From assembly GCF_020379485.1 (NCBI RefSeq), contig NC_063452.1:11015065-11079064 (forward strand): a stretch of DNA of 64,000 nt. The letters run 5' to 3'. This document shows positions 33,522 to 46,100 of this stretch, piece by piece. The notes beneath the pieces are model-generated. The model was not told the DNA's origin and made no database searches. It saw only the letters and a list, made by a program, of their open reading frames with translations. How positions within the stretch are numbered: the stretch's first letter is position 1; each line of letters starts with the position of its first letter. The stretch is from Brassica napus (lineage: Eukaryota > Streptophyta > Magnoliopsida > Brassicales > Brassicaceae). The position numbers were made by a program, and so were the translations under genes.

Positions 33522-36500
33522 ATGAGATCGAGCTGTTGTTCTTTAGCTCTACGGCTGTCTCTTGTTCTTGGGCTCTTCTTCGTCTGTTGCGATGGGTTCG
33601 CCTCTAACGAAGGTATGTGAAGCTTTATTTTGCTTAAACCCAGATCTCAGATTCTTTGGATTTAATCGTTCCCTCGCTTGTTTAGAATCTCCAGTCGAGA
33701 AAGTTAGTCGAATCTGTGAAGTGAAAAGCTTTAATTATACAAATCCATCTGATAAGATTTGTGGATCCTCTACAGTTGGAGCTCTTAGAAGATTCAAGGA
33801 AGCTATCTATGAAGACCCTTTGCTTGTTATGTCTAACTGGAATGACCCCAATTCACATCCTTGCTCTTGGACCGGCGTTACTTGCTCTCCCTCCAAAGAC
33901 CATGTTATCAAGATGTAACAACCAAATCTCTCTTCCTTCTTCAAAGATCACTTGTAGTTTAGTGTGAGATTGCCTTGTGAATTTATATTCTTCTATTCCT
34001 GCAGAAATATATCAGCTTCATCTATCAAAGGGTTTCTTGCTCCTGAGCTGTGTCAATTAACCTACCTTGAGGAACTGTACGGTTTTCATCTCTCTCAAAT
34101 ATGTAGATTTGATGCATTTGAGATTAAGAGTTTAACATCATTGAATGAATGCTTCTGTAGAATCTTACATGGGAACCTTCTACTGGGGACAATACCAAAG
34201 GATATTGGGAAGTTGAAGAATCTCAAGATCTTGGACTTGGGAAACAATCATCTCATGGGACCTATCCCTGCTGAGATTGGGAGTTTGTCCAGCATTATGA
34301 TAATGTAACAAAAACTCAACCTTCTCCATAAAAGATGAGTTGTTGAGACGATAGTTTTGTTTCACGTTTTGCAGAAACCTTCAGTCCAATGGTTTAACGG
34401 GAAAGCTACCTCCAGAGATCGGTAACTTGAAGTACCTTAAAGAGCTTCACATCGACAGGAATAGGCTTCAGGGAAGTCTTCTTGCCGCTGGACCATCTGG
34501 CTATCCTTCAAAACTGTAAGTTTTAGCTATTAGTTCTGTGACTTCTTCTGTCTATAATTGCACTGTTTAATGTTTTTTTTTTTGGGTTTACTCAACTCTG
34601 CAGGTTCTCTTCAAATTCAAGTGCTAATTCTGCTGGTTTGTGCAAGTCTTCTCTATTGAAAGTAGCTGACTTTTCATACAACTTCTTTGTGGGAAACATT
34701 CCGAAATGTTTGGAGCACCTTCCAAGGTATATTCTTATTCATCTAGGTTGTTTTGCTTCAGAGTTTGAGACATCTCCAATTTTGCTTAATGGTCATTAGG
34801 GCGAGCTTTCAAGGGAACTGCATGCAAAACAAGGATCTTAAGCATAGACCTTCTTCCCAATGCGGTAAGAGACATCGATTTTAAGCATTTCATGAGTCTT
34901 GGTTTACTAAAATGTAATCCGTGTGGCAGGTAATGCACAGCTGGTCAAAACTCATGAAAGCCCCAGCTCCCCACCAAAGCACCAGTCAGCTGATATTGTG
35001 GCTAAGCATCATAAAACATCAAGGCCTAAGTGGCTTCTCGTGCTTGAGATAGTCACAGGATCAATGGTCGGTTTGTTCTGCCTGGTTGCACTTTTCTCAG
35101 CAGTTCACCGCTGGAAAAACAGGCCGTCTCTCATCATTCCTTGGAAGAAATCTTCAAGCGTTAAGGAAAAGTTCACAGTCTACGTTGGTTAGAATCATCT
35201 TTCCCAAAACTCCTCCAACATTCCAATACAAAATCCTCCAAATTCTCAGTTCTTTTTCTTTTACTCGCAGATTCTGAACTGCTGAAGGATGTCTCGAGAT
35301 TCACGAGACAAGAGCTTGAGGTGGCGTGTGAAGACTTTAGCAACATCATTGGTTTGTCTGCTGATAGTCAAGTCTATAAAGGAACAATGAAAGGTGGGCC
35401 TGAGATTGCGGTGATCTCTCTTTGCGTCAAAGAAGAAGACTGGACTGGGTACCTCGAGCTCTATTTCCAGAGAGAGGTAGCTTCTCCTGATCATGTTACA
35501 TAGAAAAGCTGCTTTTGTTTATAAGACTTCTAAGCCATTTTCACACTGTTTCAGGTTGCAGATTTGGCTAGAATGAACCACGAGAATGCTGGAAAATTAC
35601 TGGGATACTGCAAAGAGACTTCACCGTTTGCAAGAATGCTTGTTTTTGAGTATGCATCAAACGGAACACTATACGAGCATCTCCACTGTAAAAAATCTAA
35701 CTAACTTCCTCAGAGCTTTTTGTTGCATTATGCTAAACTGTTTAGGCTATAGATAACATCGTTATGATAAATGCTTCTGATGTAGATGGGGAAGCGGCTT
35801 TGGTATCATGGGCAAGACGGATGAAGATTGTCATAGGCATCGCACGTGGTCTCAAGTACCTTCATATGGAACTTGATCCTCCATTCACAATCTCTGAGCT
35901 GAGCTCAAACGCGATCTATCTCACAGAAGACTTTACTCCCAAGGTATAGTGAAGTGACACCAGCTTGTTATCTGAACAATACAGTTAGCTAAGGTAATCT
36001 TATGGGGGTTTTTTCTTGGCTTTCTCTGAGGCAGCTGGTTGATTTCGAGTGCTGGAAGACGATTCTTGCGAGATCAGAAAAGAATTTGAGGAATATCAAT
36101 AGTGAAGGTGCGGTATGTGTGCTCCCAAACGCAATGGAGAGTAGATATCTCGATGTATCTGGTAATATCTATGCATTTGGTGTTCTGTTGCTGGAGATTG
36201 TGAGTGGAAGACCTCCTTTCTGCAAAGACAGAGGCTTCTTAATTGAATGGGTAAGAAAAAAGAAGAAGAAAGCTTCAAACTTTGTTACTATTTTAACCAA
36301 ATGGGTTTTGAACTGTGCTATCAGTGGGTGTGAAAAGTCTCGACCCTTTACATCTGGCATGTTACATTGTTGCAGGCAAAGGAGTATCTTGAAACACCAG
36401 AGGCAATGGGGAGTTTGGTGGATCCAGAGCTGAAACATTTTAACCAAGAAGAGCTTGAAACGGTGTGTGAGGTGGCGAGGCAGTGCTTGAACAGGGATCC

Positions 36501-36639
36501 GAACAACAACAGCAACAATAACAACAAACCATCAGTGCAAGAGCTATGTGAGACGTTGGAGAGTAGAATCAGTTTGTCGATTTCCGCAGAGCTTAGATCA
36601 TCTTCTTTGGCTTGGGCTGAGCTCGCGCTTGACTCGTGA
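33522..36639 (+). CDS. LRR receptor-like pseudokinase (AT1G63430-like), 669 aa
   Basis: Thirteen exons: 33522-33612, 33776-33914, 34005-34076, 34161-34304, 34375-34515, 34604-34726, 34800-34864, 34930-35187, 35271-35476, 35555-35687, 35786-35943, 36035-36250, 36376-36639. They sum to 2010 nt with all phases consistent. The product has a signal peptide (MRSSCCSLALRLSLVLGLFF), an LRR N-terminal cap (EDPLLVMSNW, CSWTGVTC), about four LRRs (IPKDIGKLKNLKILDLGNN), a membrane span at about residues 293-316, and a kinase-fold domain. Catalytic positions are replaced: EIAVISLCV where the ATP-binding VAVK lysine is expected, SELSS in place of HRD, and VDFECW in place of DFG. I therefore infer a plasma-membrane pseudokinase acting by protein contacts, as suggested for several plant LRR kinases. 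It is colinear with AT1G63430. Confidence 0.9.
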
Positions 36640-36940
36640 TGTGGGTGAGAGAAGAGTGTTGAATGATAAAATGCTAACTGGAAACCAAAACACCTCAACT
36701 CTCTGTAAATCAGTCGACTCGTTTTAAAGTTTGTTTTTGTTCTCTGATCTGGAGGAGTGTGTTTGAGTTCTTATCACGTGTTGCTTTTGTTCTTGATTAG
36801 TTTTGTTGGGTGTGTTACAGTGTGTTTGTAAAGAAAGAGAGAAACATAGAGTTTGTAAAAGATTTTAAAATTGGAAATTCTATGAGATGTTAAAGTATTG
36901 TGAAATATTTTTGGAACTATGATGCTATCTTTATGTTATA
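36640..36940 (+). other. 3' flank of the LRR gene
   Basis: Probable 3' UTR and terminator region. No other feature. Confidence 0.4.
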
Positions 36941-37830
36941 CTAGGGTTAAACCCGTCCTACTAATCAATTTAAAAATAATTTTTAAATGTATTTATTTTA
37001 ATATACCAGTAAAACTATTCAGTTTATTCTAAACTAAAACTAATGATAATCTAAATATTTGTTTATGTTGTTCATATTAAAAACCAAAGACTTAGACAAA
37101 ATATCAAAAAAATATTTTTTCATTAATATAATATTTTACATTTTTAGTGTTTGTTATTCCTTTATTATAGAGTAAGTAAATTGCGTTTAATTACTGTTGA
37201 AATTCAATATAGAAATCATAAATTATTTTCTTTCTTATATATTTTCTCATTTTTGAATCTGTTGGTACTTTTCTTTTCTTTTTTCTTTTTGCGTTTTTAA
37301 ACTTATTGATTTAGATAATGCAAAATTTTAAAATTTGTTTCTTATGTTAGCTAAATAACATAACAGTCAAAATTCATTATTTAAGAATATACACCATTTA
37401 TTAAAACTTTTATCATTAATAAACTATATCATTAAAAATGATTAAGATTATTAAACAAATGTTATTGTTAATTTTTAGAGTATAATTAGTTGTTTTTTTA
37501 TTTTTATTTTATTATCTTTTGTATATATTTTTCACATTGGTTTTACTATATATAATCACTTTATTATTCCCTCAAAATTTTACTATAATTTTTTTATCAG
37601 TGAAATTTTTTAAAAATACTGTTGCTTTATTTTCATAATTTTATATTTTCAATAGATATATTGCGTACTACATTTTAAGATCAATTAACACTGATTCACT
37701 GAATAGCTATTCATAATCATTAAAATTTATCGAAAACAATACCCGAAACACACAAAATCTGAAACTTAAAAAAAATACTCATAATACCAAAAATATACTT
37801 AAACACCCATATCTATTATAATAAAGGAGA
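36941..37830 (-). mobile_element. Probable non-autonomous Helitron, reverse strand
   Basis: The minus-strand 3' end is CTAG at 36944-36941, with plus-strand a at 36940. A small palindrome gggtttaaccc adjoins it. The minus-strand 5' end is near 37830 (TCTCCTTTATTATAATAG), typical of crucifer Helitrons, although the preceding base is not the expected A. The interior is A/T-rich and non-coding. It is older than the 2201-3307 copy. Confidence 0.45.
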
Positions 37831-39760
37831 CTCTTTTTTTTTTTATGATTGTGGTATTATATTGACATTTCTTTGGTTGTGTTATATTTAGTGTCTTAGG
37901 TGGTGATGTTGTTGTTTGTATAAACTCCCATGCGTGTACAAAAAATATTCTTTAGCTATGCGAAATGGGATGGTTGTTATTCAACCATTCCCTCACTGCT
38001 CTTTGTTGAAGTTTTTGAGATTGTTGCGTACTATGTTCTCCAACTCCAACAGGTATTTTCGTCACAATTGCTAGAGAAAAATAAGAATCTTTATCTGGAT
38101 TAGGTGTAATCTATTTGTTGTGAAAAAGAAGATGTTAATTAAGAGTTTATGAAATGTGGGTTTATTCTTATGCATTGACGACGGCTTATGCTACGGCTCA
38201 TGGTTTTTCCTAAGTGTATTGACGTTGAGTGCTATGAATTGGTGGTATTTTTTTCTTAGCTCGGAGATGCCAGCAAGTAACTTCAAATCAACACGTTCAC
38301 TTAGTACAACTGAGTTTTTATATTCTACGATGGTTGGAGGCTAAATTAAGTGTGATACATATTTGAGAGAAATTTCTAAATTTAAATACTCATGTAAGGT
38401 AAGAATTTTATATAAATGTTGGTAAGTAAACCTCTAAATTTAACTACTCATGTAAGGTAATAATTTTATTTAAATATGTTATGAAAATTAATTTGTCATA
38501 AATCTTTCAATCGTTGTGGTTGCCATGATGCGTTGAGTACTAAGTTTCTCGGCGTTGAAAATGGTTTTAAAACCCATAACTTTCCCCACGATATTATAGC
38601 AAAAAAAAAAAAAAACTTTCCCCACAATATCTTCTAGCGAATAAAGAATATGTAGGCCACTTGACAGGGATGTTAACTAAAACAAAGTTATAAAGCTCTC
38701 ACTTCAATCGTTTCCGCAAGTTCAACGAATATTTTTTGTTCCGCTTTCTATAATAGAGCTCTTCTTCTGCTATTTCTGTTTCTTGCACGGTCTCACATAC
38801 ATCATTCACAGCACCTGCAGTATTCAACCACTGGATTGTTAGACAAAGTCCCATTACTTGGCTTATATATCTGAGTCCCATCGAGAGAAGGAAGAGTTAA
38901 CGATAATGTTTAGTTATACTACCTTGGCTTTTTATGGAGAAGACTCCTCCAACGTGTTTGCTTTTAATTAAATGTCAAGTATATAATTTGATAATCATAC
39001 AACTTTGTTTGTTTGCTATAATCTTTTAACTTGAGATTTCTTGTTGATGTACACTTTCTTATGCTTCCAACCTAGAACTCCAGGAAGTGCCATCAATCAA
39101 TTCATCAATCTTATGGTAACTTGTTACTTGGTAGCATAGAAAAGATAGAATTATATTATAAGTTTGTTCAAAAAAAAGAAGAAGATAGAATTACATTATG
39201 AGATCCAGAGTGCCATGATTTTGGAAGTGATCGTAGACTCTCTATTGGGACTTTATATATCCAGAGAACTATGTAATGAATGGCTTCAGCTAACTGAGTT
39301 CAAAACCGACAAATTTATACATTGACCTAGAATCCAAAACTGATACAATCCACTTTTAAAATATGTAGTTTATTTTAAATTTTCAATTTAAATTAACATT
39401 AAATTAAATTAAATAGCCTTTTAAAAACATTAAATTAAATAGTCGATACTCTGTATTGAGACTTTATGTATCAGTGGATCTAGGTCAACTTTACACGTTA
39501 ATTTACGTTGATCGTAGACTGTAGACAATGAGATCCAGAGTGCCATGCTTGTAACAGAACCTCGCAATTGATGCATGTGCAGAAACTATACCAACAAAGA
39601 AGTAAACACTTTTAGCAAATGAGCAGCCAACAGATCAACTTTACTTGCTTATCGGAAGCCATAATTGTACAGAGTTACCAGAATATCAAATCTGAAAACA
39701 TACGAATCACATAGGCCATTGCAGGAGATGAAAGATGCATAATCAGATGTTTGAAGCATT
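37831..39760. other. Intergenic with short duplications
   Basis: No convincing gene. A short direct duplication (about 55 bp apart) covers ctaaatttaaatactcatg at about 38375 and a close copy near 38432. Two micro-insertions are flanked by direct repeats: 38578-38594/38614-38630 around an A15 run, and 39142-39159/39182-39199 around an A8 run. Confidence 0.45.
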
Positions 39761-40720
39761 CAAAGCCATGACTTTGCATTGTTCACGTTCTCCTCCATCA
39801 GCTTTTGAACTTCTACCTTTTTCTGCACTTTCTCACCTTCCAGCTGTCTAGACGTAGCAACCAGCCTGCTTTCACAATCAAAAGACACATAAGAATGGAT
39901 TCAAGTCAGTGAGCGAAACCATCAACCTACTGATTTTATCGTTCTTTAAGTTACCCTAGAAAATATGTAATTTTCTCATCATCATTTACATAAATGAGCT
40001 TAGAGTTGCATAACAAAAAAATATGAGACTCACCGTGCTTCGATAGTTTGGAATTGCCGCTCAGATGAAAGAAGTGTTTCTACAACATTGGTAGAAGTAT
40101 TGACGAAATTTCATAGTGACTCACACTCTTGTCTTCAAATGACGGAGCTTCTCTTCATTCTCAACAGCTTTTTCTATATCTCTCCTACTGTCTTCAACCA
40201 GTTTCTTAACTATCACCAGTGTTTATTTTGTTCATCGCCAACAGCCTATTCACAATGAAATCAACAAAAAACAAATATGAGAAAAATTGGATAACCCTTC
40301 TTTCACTAACAACATAGTTTCACACCTTAGAGACACCCTTTCCAAGGTAGTCTGATCCACCATCCATGAGCTCAACAGACTGTAGATACCAATGGAAGCT
40401 CCACTGGAAACTACATTTGTAGCCTTGACACCTTTGTGTGGACATCGACCTATACCGTTATCAGATAAATATCCGGCAATCATAAGCTTCATTTATATGA
40501 ATCAAAATCAATCACTAACAATATGTATAGTATAAACAATTACAAATTCCAAAAAGACCGATCTAACAATGGAGGAGATGATGATCAATCCAATAAGAAA
40601 CAGAAGGGTTCATAAATTACCGCCATAGGCGTCGGGGAGCTTGAAACAACACATCGTCGAAGAGTTCTCCGTTTCATCGGCATAGATAGAAGGCAAGACC
40701 GCCGAGATGAAGGAGATCTT
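39760..40720 (-). pseudogene. Unidentified spliced coiled-coil gene, probably broken
   Basis: Minus-strand pieces joined by plausible GT-AG introns. MKRRTLRRCVV...TPMA starts at about 40686. SVELMDGGSDYLGKGVSK follows (about 40390-40335), then AVGDEQNK (about 40246). After an apparent one-base frameshift comes KKLVEDSRRDIEKAVENEEK (about 40208-40130), then ETLLSSERQFQTIEAR (about 40085-40040). The last piece is a terminal exon (about 39870-39760) with RQLEGEKVQKKVEVQKLMEEN. The latter half is strongly helical and probably coiled-coil. I do not recognise the family. Exon edges are approximate. It may be a diverged gene with a missed small exon instead of a pseudogene. Confidence 0.4.
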
Positions 40721-43177
40721 AACTTATGCTTTCAGAGAATGTTGAACTCGAGGAATCTAGAACGTTCAGAATTCTTCAATTTTGGCGGAGACCATATGTT
40801 TGTGAGGTGACAAACTGAGGCCATAGATAGTAAGCACTGTAAGTTAGCTGAAAGAGATTAAAAAATTGGGAGATGGATATCCAATCGAACCAATGTGAAG
40901 CATAAATCTCATGGTCGATGATGGTTGGTTTATATAGCTAGTTTGGGAGAGAGGATAAGTTGAAGAGAGTTGAATACTTTAAGCTCTTCAATCGTAGAGT
41001 GCAATAATGGAGGAAGATGGGTGATGCTGGAGATGTTTAACGGAGGTGACGATTTGTTTACCCAAGTAGGAGCTACAGCGATCTCGAAGAGTCGAAGCCT
41101 ACAACACACAGAACATGGGCTTGTCAACAAACACGAAAAGCCCAAATGAAAGAACGCAGCGGAAACAAAATTTGATTTCGTTGAATGTATGCTGAGGTGA
41201 CACGTGTCGACAAACGCCCTTCTCTCTGTGGCGCAAGGAGGAGAGAGGTAAGTCTACTTTATTGTATAAGATACTTGAGGTGTCTTCCATATTCATATTC
41301 AGATAACAGAGTTTGCTGGTTGAATTGAAATTTCATAAACGTCGTATGGATTTCAACTTAATAAAAGTCTTTTGACTATTTTTAAAAGCCGCCAATTTCA
41401 TGGTTGGTACGACTTATATGTTCTTACGAGGTTGAGTGCCATCAACGCTCAGACAGGTATAATAGATTTCCATCTTACCTTAAACTGGATATGTATTGTA
41501 AAGTTCCCGTTGACAAAATTTTAAATACATTTTTTCCTGTCGTTAAAGGCAATTTTTTAAGTAATACATTAATTTTTACAGCACGCAACGGTTGCATAGT
41601 ACGCCATAAGCCAAATGTGTAACATGAAAGGAATTTTGCTTGCCTTTTTTTTGCAAATGGAAAAAAAAAAACGAAAACTAAAAATTTCAAGTAAATATTC
41701 AGTAGAAACATGCGACAAAAATTATATAGAAATGAAAAAGAAACACGAACTAATTTAAAATTTCAATATATTCATAGATGATAAAATAAAATAGAAACAA
41801 GAACAAGTAAAACTACTTCACCCTATAGTTTATATACAGTTTACTTCTTTTTTTCTTTTTTGATAAAGGGTTTTTATATACAGTTTACATATTTTTTTAT
41901 GTTCTCTGTCGTTCATTTTTGAAATATTATAATTAAAATTTTGAATTATTACTATGTTTTACTCCTTCTGTTTCATAAAAAGTATTATTTTTATTTTTAT
42001 TTTGTTTCAGAAAAATGTCATTTTACATTTTCAATGTAACTTTATACTTTAAATCTATTTTAACATTTTAAATAGCCAATAAATTTTTATTTAAATCATT
42101 TATAATTAATTATATATTAAATAAATGTATATTAATCTATTATCTAGATCGTCTATTATATACTTTCTTAATCTTTGTAAAATATATCAAAGTGACACTT
42201 AAAAAAAACAGAAATCAACGCATAGTATGTGATCATAACAGTGACATAATGACACTCTCATCAATTATTTTAGTGAATCTAGTAAAGGTATCTACCATTT
42301 ATACACTGAATGGCCAAAACCATACTACGGACTTCAAAATGGTATTTGTAAAACCACTTCTATTCACCAATCATAACTTTTTTTTATATAAAAAATTCAT
42401 TTTTAAATTATAAAAATAACAACACCGCAAACACTTGAATTTTCCACTAACTAATGGAATACAGTTCAGAAAACACAAAGAAAATAGTAAATGATTTTGC
42501 TCAGTTACGCACTGAATATTTTTTTAATATAATTAAATATTTTATAAATACAGTTTCTCATAGGCTCATACCGGCATACCTATTTTAAGACGTTTTAGTA
42601 TTTTTAAAATTCTAGATCTTCTCTTTAAAGATCAAAATTGTTTATATAAACAGTTAATCTATGTTTTGACCAACAAAAAAAAACAGTTAATCTATGCATA
42701 AAATATATTTAAAATAGTTAAATGATAATCTAATATATTAAATTTTATCTCTCATTATTAATATATATATTTATATAATTACTATATTTTTAATTATAAT
42801 TGTATCATAAAATAGTTTTAGCAATAAAATTTTGTTGTATAACCATATTTAACAAATATGTGGTTACCATTCGAATTCTTAGGTTTTAGAAAATTAAATA
42901 GGGAGGTTACAAATATCATGTTACTACTTAATCAAAACAAAATTACAAAATCTGGAAGGATGTTTTCATTGGTTAAGAAACTTTAAAATGTCAGAAGAGA
43001 GTATTTACGGAAAGGACCCGATAGTTTGAGTATTTATAGAATCGGCGCACATATTTTGTCATTTACCAACCGAGACATTTTTCGCTCTCTCCCGATATAT
43101 TTAAAAAGCTTTAGCCCATTCGAAAGTATAAACAACATTTCCCACAAACGTAAAAGGAATCAAAATTGGAGACGACT
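40721..43177 (+). other. Intergenic and upstream region of HMA5
   Basis: No gene found. It contains a MITE-like stretch starting tactccttctgtttcataaaaag near 41959 and two micro-insertions: tttatatacagtttac duplicated at 41829-41844 and 41873-41888, and aaacagttaatctatg duplicated at 42648-42663 and 42681-42696. Confidence 0.45.
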
Positions 43178-46100
43178 ATGGCGACGAAGCTATTGTCTCT
43201 CACATGCATTCGCAAAGAGAGATTCAGCGGGCGTTACCCCGTGTTGTGGAAACATCTAAACAACAGGCCACGTGGCGGCGGCGGCGATGGATCACCGTCG
43301 GAGACGGCGGTGCTTAAGATCGACGACGAGGAGGCGATTGCCAGTGCGGTTTTCGGCGTTACAGGGATGACATGCTCCGCGTGCGCTGGATCTATCGAGA
43401 AAGAGATCAAGCGTCTCCCCGGAATTCACGAAGCGGTCATCGACGCTCTGAACCATCGGGCTCAAATCCAGTTCTACCCTAGCTCTGTCAATGTAAGTTT
43501 CGATTGAAAATTCAATATCTGCTTATCGTGATATGTGAATCGATCATACTGTTTCTGAGATGAATTTGATTGGGATATAGAGTTTTCTGTATAGCTTCAT
43601 TTTCATGGGATTCATGTGAATAACTTTTTTTTTACACTTGCAATAAATGTTGATCTCTAAGACTCTAACAACATCAAGCAGGTTGAAGATATTTGTTATG
43701 AATTGCTTTAATCTATTTTCTTATCTGCAAAAGAAGGATCACATGATGTGGAGATTTTAAGCCTCAGTGCAAAAAAAAAAAAAAAGAAAGATGTAGAGAT
43801 TTTATCCACTCAAAGCTCAAGCTTTATTCTGTTACAGTCACGCAAGAGAGTTGTAGAAACGGTTTGAGAAGAAAAATCAGATACATAACAAGCAAATTAG
43901 AAGAAAAAAAAGAATTTAATGGCACTAGAGATTTATCTAGTTCACGTTCCCTACCCGGATCCACTAGAGCACGGGGTTACATTGTGTTCTTGAGAGATTA
44001 CACTTACAACTTTCTGTCTTACTAGTTCTCACTTAGAACTCTCTCTCTCTCTCTTGTGATATCTTTAACATAATATATAAATTCCCTTTATAGCCACACA
44101 GCAAGAAGTACTTTAGGTTCAACTTGGTGAGAGAGTTCACACGGCCTTACACCTTCAGATCACATCTATTAATCTTTCACTTCTTCCATACTATGTATCT
44201 TCTCATGGGTCTGTTTTTTTTTTCCCTTTGGGACCCTCTCTTTATCTTAGTCACATTAAGAATTTTGTTGCGTTCACAGTTGTAACATCATGTAACATCA
44301 AACCCTCTGATTTGGCTCACAGTCCTTGTCATGTTCATTGGATTCCATTCTCGAATCCCGACTTTCTCAGGCTGTAGTTACTTTTGGGAATTGCTTGAAG
44401 CTTGCTCACATGCAACTCCTTAGTGTAGATATCAGCTCAGTTGGAAGCTGATCCAATTTTCACAAACTTATTTATCCTCCCTGCATTTATAAATTTTTTG
44501 AACTGCAATATGATGTCACTCTGATCTGCCTGCAAGTATATATCTGTAGAATTCCTCGAACAATTCTACTTAATGATGCCAACTAATACAGTGCTAGGGT
44601 TTCATTGTTGTTTGTTGATGAAACCCATTGAGTTGGTTTCCAACTTGTTCCATGAGAAACAGCCATCAAACATTATCTAAATAAGTTTTACTTGAGACAA
44701 TTTCAACCCTCACTTTTGAAGACCTCTTTGCTCCCTAGAACTCTTCATTCTATAGACGTAGCCAAGCTTCTTTTTTCATTTATGCAACTTCTCCGTTGAG
44801 TGAATATCTTAGCAATAGACCTTGTCACGAATGATATTTTCCTACTCAAAACTGTACGTAGTTATGCTTTTGTAAGTACCCTTATACTCTCCTTATTACG
44901 CTTTTGCTTTACGAGAACCCAATTGTACTTCTTGGATGATGCACACCCTGAAGCTACTTGATAATGTGTTTCATTTACTGTTTGAAATTAGGATAATAGG
45001 TTTCATTATATATTTTCATCTGGATTGTTGTACTGGTTGGTAGGTGGAGACAATTCGTGAGACTATTGAAGACGCTGGATTTGAAGCATCGCTGATAGAG
45101 AATGAGGCGAATGAGAGGTCCAGACAAGTATGCAGGATACGAATAAACGGTATGACTTGTACCTCATGTTCTTCAACCATTGAAAGCGTACTGCAATCAC
45201 TTAATGGTGTACAGAGAGCTCACGTTGCCTTAGCAATTGAAGAAGCAGAAGTTCATTATGATCCCACGCTCCTGAGCTACGATAAACTACTGGAAGAGAT
45301 AGAAAATGCTGGATTTGAAGCCGTACTTATAAGTACAGGAGAGGATGTGAGCAAGATTGATTTGAAGATCGATGGCGAGTTCACTGATGAATCAATGATG
45401 ATGATTGAAAAATCGCTTGAAGCACTTCCTGGGGTTCAGAGCGTTGAGATCAGCCATGGAAGTGATAAGATATCTGTCTTGTACAAACCCGATGTGACGG
45501 GGCCAAGGAACTTCATTCGTGTGATAGAGTCTACTGTCTTTGGTCATAGTGGCCACATCAAGGCAACAGTATTCTCCGAGGGAGGGGTGGGCAGAGAGTC
45601 TCAGAAGCAAGAGGAGATCAAGCAGTACTATAAGTCGTTTCTGTGGAGTTTGGTGTTTACGGTACCAGTGTTTTTGACAGCCATGGTCTTTATGTATATC
45701 CCTGGAATTAAACATCTGCTGATGTATAAGGTCGTCAATATGCTCACCATTGGAGAGATCACAAGGTGGCTTTTGGCTACACCTGTCCAGTTTATCATAG
45801 GCTGGAGATTCTATGTTGGCTCTTACAGGGCTTTACGCCGAGGATCGGCTAACATGGATGTTCTGATCGCTCTGGGAACAAATGCAGCTTATTTCTATTC
45901 GTTATACACAGTGTTGAGAGCTGCAACGTCTCCTGATTTCAAAGGAGTTGATTTCTTTGAGACCAGTGCCATGCTCATCTCGTTTATCATACTTGGAAAG
46001 TATTTGGAGATTATGGCTAAAGGCAAAACGTCTCAAGCGATCGCAAAGCTTATGAACTTGGCACCAGACACTGCGATATTGTTGGCTGTGGACGAGGAAG

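Noticed and set aside
37801..38344. Small ORF at 38156-38344 as a gene
   Set aside because: No recognisable domain, and next to Helitron and A/T-rich repeats.
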